NCBI GenBank assembly: GCA_031292625.1
Contig: JARLGU010000014.1
Coordinates: forward strand, 1 to 48,546
DNA length: 48,546 nt
Source of the DNA: Capsulimonadaceae bacterium
Lineage (GTDB): Bacteria > Armatimonadota > Armatimonadia > Armatimonadales > Capsulimonadaceae
Reading direction: 5' to 3'
The notes under the pieces: generated by a model
Told to the model about the DNA's origin: nothing
What the model saw: the letters and a program-made list of their open reading frames with translations, nothing else
Database searches by the model: none
Position numbers and translations under genes: made by a program
Shown: positions 31,980 to 40,125 of the stretch, in pieces
How the letters are laid out: every line of letters begins with the position of its first letter
Numbering within the stretch: the stretch's first letter is position 1

Positions 31980-32684
31980 ATGCTTACGACCGATTTGCCG
32001 CACGACCAGCAGAACGCGGATCCAATTCCCTGGGGAGCCGCCGCGCTCCTGACAATTGACCTGCAAAACGACTTCGCGCGCCCCGACGGATCAGCATTCG
32101 TTGAGGGAACAGACCGGATCCTGCCGGCCGTTCACAACCTCGTTCGCAGATTTCGCCTGTCGAACCTTCCGGTATTTCATGCGATCCGCCTCTATTTCGA
32201 GGATGGAAGCAACGCCGAACTGTGTCGACGGCAACTGCTTGCAAGCGGACGCAGCATCGTGCGGCCTGGATCGACGGGAGCCGACCTGATTAGCGAGCTA
32301 TGGCGTGCCGGAAGCGAAGTATACTCCGACGCTCTGCTCGCCGGCGAGAGAGTCGCAATGGGGTCGAGCGAGTGGATGTTCTACAAGCCCAGGTGGAGCG
32401 CGTTTTATGGAACGCGCCTCGAACAATGGCTGGCATCGCTCGGGATCACAACGTTGGTCGTTGCCGGGTGCAACTTTCCTAACTGTCCCACGGCCACGCT
32501 CATCGATGCGACATCACGCGATCTGCACGTCGCCCTGGCGTCCGACGCCACGTCGAACATCCCGGACACGGCCCACAACTGGTGTACCGGCATCGGCGTT
32601 GCAATGCGCTCTACCGGTGAGATCGCGGCTGCTCTTGACGCGCTCTACGGCAATCCGGGAACGGCGGGGAAACGAGAACCGTAA
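31980..32684 (+). CDS. Isochorismatase-family cysteine hydrolase
   Basis: This protein is a 234-aa member of the isochorismatase-like fold, which hydrolyses amides (nicotinamidase, N-carbamoyl compounds) or ethers. The catalytic Asp is D27 in TIDLQNDF, the Lys is in FYKPRW, and the nucleophile is probably the second Cys in GCNFPNCPTATLIDA. All three are present, so it is likely active. The substrate is not evident. AAGG is about 12 bases before ATG. It ends 20 bases before the convergent CPBP gene. Confidence 0.85.
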   Translation: MLTTDLPHDQQNADPIPWGAAALLTIDLQNDFARPDGSAFVEGTDRILPAVHNLVRRFRLSNLPVFHAIRLYFEDGSNAELCRRQLLASGRSIVRPGSTGADLISELWRAGSEVYSDALLAGERVAMGSSEWMFYKPRWSAFYGTRLEQWLASLGITTLVVAGCNFPNCPTATLIDATSRDLHVALASDATSNIPDTAHNWCTGIGVAMRSTGEIAAALDALYGNPGTAGKREP

Positions 32685-32703
32685 GTTGGGAAATGCCGGG
32701 CAG

Positions 32704-33459
32704 CTACGAGCTGGCGTGCACTGCCCAAGCGAGGGCGATCAGTGCGGGGATATCGCCGGTGAGTGCGTGGATCAGAATGAGCGCGGGCAACGATCGATAC
32801 CGTTCATAGAGCGCTGCAAATACGTAGCCCACCGCCATGATGCCCATCACAACCGGCACGACCATTGCGGGTGGGAAAAACAAGAGCACGGTTAGGCAGT
32901 GCCACGAGCCAAAAAGGACCGCGCTCACGATAGACGCGGATTGCACGGAGCAGCCCGCATTGCGTAGCCGCACGTAGACGACTCCTCGCCAAAAGATCTC
33001 CTCGGCAACCGGGTTAACAACCGCAAAGTACAGGTAGAGCCCAATGCATGCCGGAAAGCGGAACACCGCATGAAGCGCCGCCATCGCATGCCGTATCAGA
33101 ACGGGATCGACCAACCACGACGGAACGCCGATGACCGTCAGAAGGATTGCCGTCGCGATACTGACGGCCAGCCCCGCGATAAGCAAGCCAGTCCAAACGC
33201 GCGCATAAACCGGCCGGTTTGGATAGCATCGGCACGCGCGTCGCCGAAACACCCAAACCGTGACGCATAGCCCATGGTAAAAGCCGAACGCGGCGACGGC
33301 GCTATGCAAAAAATACGCGCCCAGGTAAACCAGCGGCCAGGGCATTAGCGCGAGCGCAACGGTCCAGGCAATCGCCGCCCTGTCAAGCGAACGATCGCCC
33401 ATTAGCGGTCGGCGCGATGCCTCAGTCTGTCTCTCCAATGTGTCCGGGGGAATCGGCAT
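32704..33459 (-). CDS. CPBP-family intramembrane metalloprotease
   Basis: This 251-aa protein has about seven membrane helices and the CPBP (Rce1/Abi-like) motif VAEEIFWRGVVYVRL (EExxxR), followed by FGSWH and HALTGD, which supply the metal-site residues. Such proteins cleave membrane substrates, and some protect against self-made bacteriocins. The start is set at ATG 33457-33459; the longer frame to 33699 adds an Arg-rich segment that looks non-coding and would overlap the divergent gene. GGAAAG is close upstream. Confidence 0.78.
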   Translation of the reverse strand: MPIPPDTLERQTEASRRPLMGDRSLDRAAIAWTVALALMPWPLVYLGAYFLHSAVAAFGFYHGLCVTVWVFRRRACRCYPNRPVYARVWTGLLIAGLAVSIATAILLTVIGVPSWLVDPVLIRHAMAALHAVFRFPACIGLYLYFAVVNPVAEEIFWRGVVYVRLRNAGCSVQSASIVSAVLFGSWHCLTVLLFFPPAMVVPVVMGIMAVGYVFAALYERYRSLPALILIHALTGDIPALIALAWAVHASS

Positions 33460-33635
33460 ATCTTTCCGATCACGATCGCTTCTTCGTACTGCCACTATGC
33501 CATTTGCAAGCGATTTTTCCGCATTCCTGATGAACTTGCTTGTGCCGCCGGAGCCGTTTCGATCCAGGATTAGCCAACCGCCTCTGGTGGTATAAGTCTC
33601 CAGATAATGACGTCGCCTGGGGAAAGGATAACCGA

Positions 33636-34751
33636 ATGAGTGCTGTACGGGTCCTGGTCGGAACGCGCAAGGGAGCGTTCGTTTTAACGTCGGATGCAAA
33701 ACGCGAGCAGTACGATATTGCTGGTCCGTTCTTCGGAGGATGGGAAATCTACCACGTCAAAGGCTCGCCTGTCGATCCAAACCGGATTTACGCGTCGCAG
33801 TCGAGCGGCTGGTTTGGTCAGCTCATCCAACGATCCGACGACGGCGGAACGACCTGGCAACCCGTTGGCAACGAGTTTACATACAACGGAGTTCCAGGCA
33901 CACACCTTTGGTACGACGGAACGCAGCACCCGTGGGAGTTCAAGCGCGTCTGGCACCTTGAACCGTCGCTTACCGATCCGGACATCGTCTATGCCGGGGT
34001 CGAGGACGCGGCTCTGTTCCGCTCGGTTGATGGCGGCCTCTCGTGGCAAGAGTTAAGCGGCTTGCGCTGTCATGAATCAGGACCAGCCTGGCAGCCAGGC
34101 GCGGGAGGGATGTGCGTCCACACGACCGTTCTGGATGGCGCGCACCCCGGCCGCATGTTTGTCGCAATCTCCGCTGCCGGCGTGTTTCGTACGGATGACG
34201 CGGGAGAGACATGGCGGCCGATGAACAAGGGGCTGCATTCGGAGTTTATGCCCAAGCCGGACGCCGAAGTCGGCCACTGCGTTCACCGCATCGCGCTGCA
34301 CCCGTCACGCCCCGATGTCTTGTTTATGCAGAAGCATTGGGACGTCATGCGCAGCGACAACGGCGGCGAGTTCTGGACGGAGGTAAGCGGCAACCTGCCG
34401 TCGGACTTCGGCTTTCCCATCGACGTCCACGCCCACGAACCGGACACGATCTATGTCGTACCCATCAAAAGCGATTCCGAACATTACGTGCCCGACGGCA
34501 AGCTCCGCGTCTTCCGCAGCCGCACCGGCGGCAACGAGTGGGAGGCGCTCACGAACGGCCTGCCGCAAAACGACTGCTACGTCAACGTCCTGCGCGACGC
34601 CATGGCGGTCGATACCCTGGACCCCTGCGGCGTGTATTTCGGCACGACGGGCGGCCAGGTATACGGATCGCCAGACGCTGGAGACACGTGGTCCGCGATC
34701 GTCCGCGATTTTCCCGCCGTACTCTCCGTCGAGGTGCAGACGCTGCCATGA
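33636..34751 (+). CDS. BNR/Asp-box repeat propeller protein (sialidase-fold)
   Basis: This is a 371-aa beta-propeller with repeated Asp-box motifs S-x-DGG-x-(T/S)[55 protein letters not shown]. Such folds occur in sialidases and photosynthesis or assembly factors; no sialidase catalytic set can be assigned. There is no signal peptide, so it should be cytoplasmic. AAGGA is seven bases before ATG 33636. The gene overlaps the next (MoaD-like) by ATGA, which implies tight coupling. This pairing recurs in other bacteria, as I recall. Confidence 0.85.
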   Translation: MSAVRVLVGTRKGAFVLTSDAKREQYDIAGPFFGGWEIYHVKGSPVDPNRIYASQSSGWFGQLIQRSDDGGTTWQPVGNEFTYNGVPGTHLWYDGTQHPWEFKRVWHLEPSLTDPDIVYAGVEDAALFRSVDGGLSWQELSGLRCHESGPAWQPGAGGMCVHTTVLDGAHPGRMFVAISAAGVFRTDDAGETWRPMNKGLHSEFMPKPDAEVGHCVHRIALHPSRPDVLFMQKHWDVMRSDNGGEFWTEVSGNLPSDFGFPIDVHAHEPDTIYVVPIKSDSEHYVPDGKLRVFRSRTGGNEWEALTNGLPQNDCYVNVLRDAMAVDTLDPCGVYFGTTGGQVYGSPDAGDTWSAIVRDFPAVLSVEVQTLP

Positions 34752-35044
34752 TCCGAGTCAACCTTCCCGCGCACCTGCGAACGCTGGCGAATGTCGACGA
34801 CGAGGTCGAGATTAATCTCCATGGCCCCGTGACGCAACGGTCAATCCTGGATGCTCTTGAAGCCGCCTACCCGATGCTGCGCGGAACCATCCGCGACCAC
34901 GTCACCCAGCAGCGCCGCCCTTTCCTGCGCTTCTTCGCCTGCGGCGAAAATCTATCGCTTGCCCCGCCGGACGCCGCGCTTCCCGAAGCCATCGCTACCG
35001 GCGACGAGCCGTTCCTGATCGTCGGCGCAATCGCAGGCGGGTAA
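34748..35044 (+). CDS. MoaD/ThiS-like ubiquitin-fold protein with terminal Gly-Gly
   Basis: This 98-aa protein has a beta-grasp fold and ends in AIAGG. The exposed diglycine is the adenylation and thiocarboxylation site of MoaD and ThiS, or the conjugation site of ubiquitin-like proteins. Its ATG overlaps the TGA of the propeller gene. No E1-like (MoeB/ThiF) gene is in the window. Possible roles are sulfur carrier for a cofactor, or a modifier of the propeller protein. The function of the pair is unproven. Confidence 0.85.
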   Translation: MIRVNLPAHLRTLANVDDEVEINLHGPVTQRSILDALEAAYPMLRGTIRDHVTQQRRPFLRFFACGENLSLAPPDAALPEAIATGDEPFLIVGAIAGG

Positions 35045-35584
35045 CGCTCACGCTGTAAGTTGGGGAAACCAGGCAGCCTGGCGGACGCTCCGTTGGGGCG
35101 GGCATATATTGGTTGCCGCTGGCACCTATCTCCTCTCGGTCGCGACGAAGGGAGGATGAGTAAAGTCGAAAAGCGCATGTAAATAATCGAAAGTTCTCGT
35201 AAGACGGCTTCTCAGAGGCCGCCGTGGCCGTTTTTGAAAAAGGGCCGTCTCACCGGTTTCACTGCTTCACGATGTGCGCCGGAATCGGACGCTGCCGGCA
35301 AAAGGCCGTACGCGTGTTGACGAGGCAACGTAGATCGCCGCCGTGAACGAGCCGCGGGCAAGACCGGTCCGTGACCGGCGGACCCGGGCGGCAAAAGGCC
35401 GTACGCGTATTGACGAGGCAACGTAGATCGCCGCCGTGAACGAGGCGCTGGCAACAAATTGCCCCAGCGGCACGAGCCGTCCTGAATCTTTCTCGCAATA
35501 CGCCAGTTTATTACACACACTCGAAGAGAAAGCAGGCTGACGATGTGAATGAGCCCACTTATGAGCGAGCTCGGGCGAGCGCCG
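35045..35584. other. Intergenic region with a direct repeat
   Basis: These 540 bases lie between the MoaD-like gene and the AraC gene. The main feature is a 56-base direct repeat (35296 and 35389). A CCGGTC-CGT-GACCGG hairpin lies between its copies, near 35365-35379. Frames on the minus strand across the repeat do not look like protein. Confidence 0.5.
35296..35444. repeat. Two direct copies of a 56-base repeat, period 93
   Basis: Copies 35296-35351 and 35389-35444 differ at a single base (G or A in ACGCGT(G/A)TTGAC). They are non-coding and spaced by 37 unrelated bases. High identity implies recent duplication or an element under selection. With only two copies and a long unit it does not fit a CRISPR array. 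Confidence 0.85.
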
Positions 35585-36469
35585 TCACGGTTCATCCGCG
35601 GCATTCCGCTGCCGCCACTCGCGCGGCGATACGCCGGTCGCGTGGTGAAAAACGCGGCTGAAGTAAAGCGGATCGGCAAAACCGCAGCGTCCGGCAATCG
35701 CGGCCACTGTCAGTCCAGTCTGCGCGAGAAACTCCTGCGCGTTTTCGATGCGCACTTTGGTGACATACTCCATCGGCCGGTAGCCCGTAGCCTGCCGGAA
35801 CCACCGGTATAGATGGCCTTCGCTGATATCGCAGAGCGCCGCGAGGGAGGCGGCGGTAATCTCATCGGCGAAACGCGCATGAATGTGTGCGATGATCCGG
35901 CTAAGGCGTTCCGCTTCGCTGGCGGCGCTGTCGCGTTCTCCGGCGACCATCTGCACCAGTTTGCCGGCAATTGCCTGGGTAGCGCCATCGATCTCCAGCC
36001 CGGTTGCCGACCAGTACGGCAGCCGCGTTCGCAGCCAAAGCGCCTCGATATCCGGCGCGACCTCTAGACAGCGGACTACGGACGCGCACGTTCGGGGCAA
36101 GCAATCGAACAGATCGCCCGTCAGGCCAAGCCAGAGCGTATCGAGATTCGAAGTGTCGGAGTTTTCGCGGTGCGCGAGCATCGGAGGGATCAGGATCGCG
36201 AGACCGGGACGCATTTGGATTGTCTGCTGCGCGTCGATATTTTTGCCGCGCCCCGCGAAAACATAAGTCATCTCCCATTCGCGATGCCAGCCTAGCGCCG
36301 TGCCTATGCGCGGACCGCAGTATCGCCGCGCATACGTGGGAGACGCAACCGTCGACCGGTTAGGATACGCCGACTCGGACCAGCGCCGCTGGTCGATAAG
36401 CCATTGACGGTCGATTGCCGTCTCGCCGGCCCCTTGAGATTGCAATTGCATAATGTTAGTATAGTCCAT
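35585..36469 (-). CDS. AraC-family transcriptional regulator
   Basis: This protein has 294 aa. The N-terminal half is a cupin-like ligand domain (GWHREWEMTYVFAGRGKNID) and the C-terminal 100 residues a double HTH with GRCGFADPLYFSRVFHHATG. It is divergent from the SDR gene, with about 100 bases between them that contain an extended -10, so it probably controls that gene. Two in-frame Mets (36469, 36451) are possible starts; the first has GGAT nearby, and the longer frame to 36541 would run over the divergent promoter. Confidence 0.9.
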   Translation of the reverse strand: MDYTNIMQLQSQGAGETAIDRQWLIDQRRWSESAYPNRSTVASPTYARRYCGPRIGTALGWHREWEMTYVFAGRGKNIDAQQTIQMRPGLAILIPPMLAHRENSDTSNLDTLWLGLTGDLFDCLPRTCASVVRCLEVAPDIEALWLRTRLPYWSATGLEIDGATQAIAGKLVQMVAGERDSAASEAERLSRIIAHIHARFADEITAASLAALCDISEGHLYRWFRQATGYRPMEYVTKVRIENAQEFLAQTGLTVAAIAGRCGFADPLYFSRVFHHATGVSPREWRQRNAADEP

Positions 36470-36507
36470 AAATCCAACCTGCAATGCGAGAGACCATGCC
36501 GCACAAC

Positions 36508-36516
36508 TGTTATAAT
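36508..36516 (+). promoter_or_regulatory. Extended -10 promoter of the SDR gene
   Basis: TG-T-TATAAT occupies 36508-36516, with no clear -35. The SDR start codon is 56 bases downstream. A weak -35 with an extended -10 is usual for activator-dependent promoters, which suits the adjacent AraC gene. Confidence 0.55.
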
Positions 36517-36571
36517 GGGCGTTCAAGGCCGGTAGCGGCACGAAGATGACCTGAAATCACGGAGCGTAAAC

Positions 36572-37342
36572 ATGAATAGCACACCTCTCGACAAGAAGAC
36601 CGCGTTTATCACGGGCGCAGCACGGGGAATCGGGTACGCAATTGCGCACCGCTTTGCGGAGGAAGGCGCAAACGTCGTACTGACCGACGTCAACGATGAG
36701 CTAAACGAACAGAGCGCGGAGCGAATCAACAAAGAGTTTGGACAGCGAGCGCTGGCGCTTCACTGCGACGTCGCCAATCGGTCCAGTGTCGACGCCGCGA
36801 TTGCGCGCACGATCGACGAGTTCGGGGGACTGAATATCGTCGTCTGCAATGCGGGCATATGCCCCTTTGTGAACTTTCTCGAACTCGACAACACGACCTG
36901 GCAGCGTACGATCGATGTGATCTTAACGGGCTCGTTCAACGTATCCCAGGCCGGAGCGCGCGCAATGATCGCGAAGGGCGTCACGCAGGGGCGAATTATC
37001 TTCATCACATCCGGTTCGACCATCCAGGCAAGCGGAACGCAGGTCGATTACGCGGCCGCCAAATCGGGCGTGCGCATGATGATGGCGTCGATGTCCACCA
37101 TGCTTCCCAAGCTCGGCATCACCGCAAACGCGATCTCCCCAGGCGTCGTCCACACGGAGATGGGCGCGTTTCACTGGGATGTCCCCGAACACCGCGCCGA
37201 GTTTGCGCGGACAAACCCGGTGCCTCGCCTCGCCAGCCCCGCCGATATCGCCAACGCCGCCGTATTTCTGGCGAGCGACGCCAGCGAATATATCAACGGC
37301 GCGTCAATCCGCGTCGACGGCGGTTTAATGCCGATCGGGTAG
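36572..37342 (+). CDS. Short-chain dehydrogenase/reductase
   Basis: This is a classical SDR (256 aa). The cofactor motif TGAARGIG is at residues 14-21, NAGI is near 90, and the catalytic Ser is in TSGS, with Tyr and Lys in YAAAK. The C-terminal GGLMPIG closes the active site. Asp after the second strand (LTDVND) suggests NAD preference. GGAG is seven bases before ATG. It is probably a sugar or sugar-alcohol dehydrogenase, given the adjacent AraC and GH28 genes. The substrate is unproven. Confidence 0.93.
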   Translation: MNSTPLDKKTAFITGAARGIGYAIAHRFAEEGANVVLTDVNDELNEQSAERINKEFGQRALALHCDVANRSSVDAAIARTIDEFGGLNIVVCNAGICPFVNFLELDNTTWQRTIDVILTGSFNVSQAGARAMIAKGVTQGRIIFITSGSTIQASGTQVDYAAAKSGVRMMMASMSTMLPKLGITANAISPGVVHTEMGAFHWDVPEHRAEFARTNPVPRLASPADIANAAVFLASDASEYINGASIRVDGGLMPIG

Positions 37343-37356
37343 AAGGCAGAAGGAAA

Positions 37357-37391
37357 GTCAAAGACCACAGGCTCTGCCGATGGTCTTTGAC
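37357..37391. terminator. Bidirectional terminator
   Basis: Perfect 11-base arms GTCAAAGACCA (37357-37367) and TGGTCTTTGAC (37381-37391) lie between the convergent SDR and GH28 genes. Confidence 0.7.
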
Positions 37392-37404
37392 TCCTATCGC
37401 GCCC

Positions 37405-39096
37405 TTACGGCCCCGTCCGCACTGTCGCCGCACTCGCCGGAACTCCGTCACCGAGCGCGTAAACCTGTCCCGCCAGCTTGGGATCGCTGGGCACGAGCGT
37501 GATATTCCCCGATCCGGCCCCATACACGCTCACCCAGGTTTTCACGCCGCGCGGAACCGTCCCGCGGATCTGCGAATCGCGCACGTTATTGAACAAGATA
37601 GCTGTCTCCGACGATGCGAGCGGGTCAAGAGTTAAACCATCCAACGTCATTCCCGAAACATCGTCCGCGATAACTGCCAGGCGCGTATCCGGCCGATCGT
37701 TCACGACGCTGTAGGCGCTGAGCTTGATTCCTTCGGCGTGCCGCATATAAAGGCTGTGCGCCGGCAAAGGGCTCCACATGATTGGGGCAGGATAGGCGCC
37801 CTCCCGCTCCGGCACGCCAAGCGGCGAATAAGTCGTGCTTCCCGCGCCGATATTCGTGACCCGCACATTGGAGATCACGATGCCGCGCACGGGATGCCCG
37901 GGCACGCCCGCGATAATCGACGGACACCAGGCGCGCTCGGCCACGATATCGCTGATCTTGACGTCGTCAATTGTCCCTGTCGGCGCTTTCGCCGACTTAT
38001 CGACCGGGTTCACTCCCCGGCTGCCCAACCGGATAAAAATGGGCGACTGGACATCGTGCATCACGATATTCCGCACCGTCACGCCGCGAATGTGTGAGCC
38101 GTCGACGGATTCGATCGCGATGCCCGCTTCCGGTCCCAGCGCATCGCCGTAAAACTGCGGCGATGTCTCCGCAGCGGCGCCAGCGGCCCAAGGGTCCTTC
38201 GGATCGCCGGCCTGGATCGTCGAATCCTCGAACACAATGTTCTCGAAATCGCCGTAAGACTCCGTCCCGATCTTAAACCCGTTAGTGGGGCTAATCAGTT
38301 TGCAGCGCGTGATCGTGACATTCTTGCACGCATGCGGAAAGTGCACGGCCGTGCTGCGGTTTTTCAGCACGACCGCATCGTCGCCGGTGCAGATGTCGCA
38401 GTTCGCAATCTGTACGTCCTGAGAGCCGTCCACGTCGATCCCGTCCGTATTGGGACCATTCAGCCGGTTGCGGATGCGTATGCCTTCGACCACTACGTTC
38501 GCGCAAGCCAGCAGGTGCAGCGTCCAGCTCTGCGAGTTCTGCAGGGTAACGCCGCTAAATCGGACATTGGCGCAGTCCGAAAGAAGGACCAGATCGCCGG
38601 AATTGGGTTCATTGTGAGACCAGTAGTGAATTCTTGCGAAATTGATCGTCTCCTGCTGGTGCTTGGAGAGTGAGCTCTTCTTGCTCCAAAAGGCATACCC
38701 CTGACCGTCGATCGTGCCGTCCCCGACGATGGCGATATTCTTGACGCCCTTGCCTCTGATGACGTCCCTGGGTCGGTAGTCCTGAATCTGCGTACTGCCA
38801 AGCAGCGTCGCCCCCGTATCGAGGGACAGCGTGACGTTGTCGCGTAGGTTGATTGTGCCCGTCAGGTACGTTCCGGCTGGGACCCTCACGGTGCCCCCAC
38901 CCGCCTGGCTACATGCGTCCACCGCCTTCTGAATGGCGTCGGTGTCCAGCGTCCGTCCATCCGGCGCCGCGCCGCTGTCGACGACATTGAAGACGCGCCC
39001 AGAAAGCGCGTCCGCTCTAGCGTCCTGAAGGCTCGCGAAGAGAAGCACGACGACGAAAAAATCCGCCAGAAGCCGCAATTTAGACAGCATAGTCAT
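37405..39096 (-). CDS. GH28-like pectinase (polygalacturonase family), secreted
   Basis: This is a right-handed beta-helix protein (563 aa) with a signal peptide (LLADFFVVVLLFASLQDARA). The GH28 signatures NTDGIDVDG and CTGDDAVVLK supply the three catalytic Asp residues. The usual later motif G-H-G-x-SIGS is replaced by SPTNGFKIGTES, so the His is missing and the active site may be altered. An inserted N-terminal VVDSGAAPDGRTLDTDAIQ is typical of the family. It should cut pectin-type galacturonans or rhamnogalacturonans outside the cytoplasm. GGGGGAT lies before ATG 39094-39096. The gene converges on the SDR gene. Confidence 0.85.
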   Translation of the reverse strand: MTMLSKLRLLADFFVVVLLFASLQDARADALSGRVFNVVDSGAAPDGRTLDTDAIQKAVDACSQAGGGTVRVPAGTYLTGTINLRDNVTLSLDTGATLLGSTQIQDYRPRDVIRGKGVKNIAIVGDGTIDGQGYAFWSKKSSLSKHQQETINFARIHYWSHNEPNSGDLVLLSDCANVRFSGVTLQNSQSWTLHLLACANVVVEGIRIRNRLNGPNTDGIDVDGSQDVQIANCDICTGDDAVVLKNRSTAVHFPHACKNVTITRCKLISPTNGFKIGTESYGDFENIVFEDSTIQAGDPKDPWAAGAAAETSPQFYGDALGPEAGIAIESVDGSHIRGVTVRNIVMHDVQSPIFIRLGSRGVNPVDKSAKAPTGTIDDVKISDIVAERAWCPSIIAGVPGHPVRGIVISNVRVTNIGAGSTTYSPLGVPEREGAYPAPIMWSPLPAHSLYMRHAEGIKLSAYSVVNDRPDTRLAVIADDVSGMTLDGLTLDPLASSETAILFNNVRDSQIRGTVPRGVKTWVSVYGAGSGNITLVPSDPKLAGQVYALGDGVPASAATVRTGP

Positions 39097-39302
39097 GACA
39101 TCCCCCAGTTCGCGCTCGGCACAGCGCCGGAAACGCTACTTCACACTCTCTTAGCTTCCTCTAAGTCTACCCCTTAGGAATGCGGACACGCGAACAAATG
39201 ATGCCCGCTCCGCGGGATCGTCTGCACGGCCGCACTCCTTTCACGCAGGCAGACTGAATAAGGACGCTCCGTCGAGCTGCATTGAGTCAGATATAGAAAA
39301 CA

Positions 39303-39314
39303 GAACATATGTTT
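39303..39314. promoter_or_regulatory. GAACATATGTTT, LexA-like box at the toxin 2 promoter
   Basis: The third copy of the GAACATATGT motif in the window lies in the -35 region of a TATAAT (39325-39330) that precedes accessory gene 39365. It differs from GAAC-N4-GTTC by one base. A repressor bound here would block the promoter. LexA control is an inference. Confidence 0.5.
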
Positions 39315-39324
39315 GCATTCAGGG

Positions 39325-39330
39325 TATAAT
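39325..39330 (+). promoter_or_regulatory. -10 element of toxin module 2
   Basis: TATAAT lies 35 bases before the start of the accessory gene. The -35 hexamer position (39302-39307) is taken by the GAACATATGT box and is not consensus. Transcription would start near 39337. Confidence 0.6.
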
Positions 39331-39364
39331 AAGAATGAAATTGTTAAGGAGGTCAGCCAGAGAA

Positions 39365-40075
39365 ATGCGAGACACTCAGCGGCTACACGTAACCGGCGGA
39401 ACTGACGTGCACCCGGTAGAGCACGCCGCCACGAGCGCTATGACGCTTGAGGCGTCCGGCTGGTTCGAACTCACGTGCCAGCTTGCGTCGCCTACAAGCG
39501 TTCCCGAAACACCGCTCGCCGAGCAGTACGTTTCCTTTCCATTACGGAGGGAACATCCGTACGGTACGAAAAGTGGCGATCCCGCCGCGCTCGGCAAGAT
39601 GGTTCGGAAGGCCAGCGGTAGTCTTGACGAAGGGATTGATCCGCGAACCGGCGAGGCGTTTGCCAGTGAACAGGAGCGGAGCGAGGCACGGCGCGACATC
39701 GATCAGATTCGACTTGCGCTCGCGGCAAAGGCGCGGGAAGCGGCGGCAAGCTGGCTGGCGAGGCTGGAGCATGCCCTGCCTGCCAAGGGCAGCGCTGCGA
39801 ACGGCGCGCCACGGCCATCGCCGGCATCGGCGGCATGGGAAGATGTGCCTCTGGACAATCCCGAAAAGGTTCTCGGTCCGAGTGCGCTCGGATCTGGCTC
39901 GGACGAAACACGGGCACTGCAAGAACTCAGTGTCTCGCGGGCGTGGCTTGCACGCTTCGTACGAGAAATTGCGCAAAAGGTAATCGAGCAAGAAAGCCCC
40001 AAGACAATCGATGCGGCGGTCGACAAATCGCTTCGAGCGCTGAGCGACGAACTGATGTCATCGCGAAGGCTTTAG
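39365..40075 (+). CDS. Toxin-associated accessory protein, DELMSSRR-tail family (module 2)
   Basis: This 236-aa protein is the longer paralogue of the 13387 protein. The shared part is WEDVPLDNPEKVLG followed by LSVSRAWLARF, and the shared end is ALSDELMSSRRL. It adds a charged helical middle (about residues 85-150) that is absent from the short one. There is no signal peptide or membrane helix. A perfect AAGGAGGT lies 11 bases before the ATG at 39365, which is why I prefer it to the ATG at 39335. It ends 51 bases before the toxin gene. A role as chaperone, adaptor or secretion partner is inferred from synteny alone. Confidence 0.78.
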   Translation: MRDTQRLHVTGGTDVHPVEHAATSAMTLEASGWFELTCQLASPTSVPETPLAEQYVSFPLRREHPYGTKSGDPAALGKMVRKASGSLDEGIDPRTGEAFASEQERSEARRDIDQIRLALAAKAREAAASWLARLEHALPAKGSAANGAPRPSPASAAWEDVPLDNPEKVLGPSALGSGSDETRALQELSVSRAWLARFVREIAQKVIEQESPKTIDAAVDKSLRALSDELMSSRRL

Positions 40076-40125
40076 CACGTTCCGGAAATCTGGCAATGCG
40101 TTGAGTGAAGGAGACGAGGCAGTTT

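Noticed and set aside
33460-33699. 80-residue N-terminal extension of the CPBP protease
   Set aside because: It is Arg-rich, overlaps the divergent propeller gene and its ribosome site, and is not membrane-like.
35296-35444. CRISPR array
   Set aside because: There are only two units, the repeat is 56 bases long, and there are no cas genes.
35212-35697. 161-codon minus-strand frame across the direct repeat
   Set aside because: It is Arg/Ser-rich with repeat-derived segments and overlaps the end of the AraC gene. There is no ribosome site.
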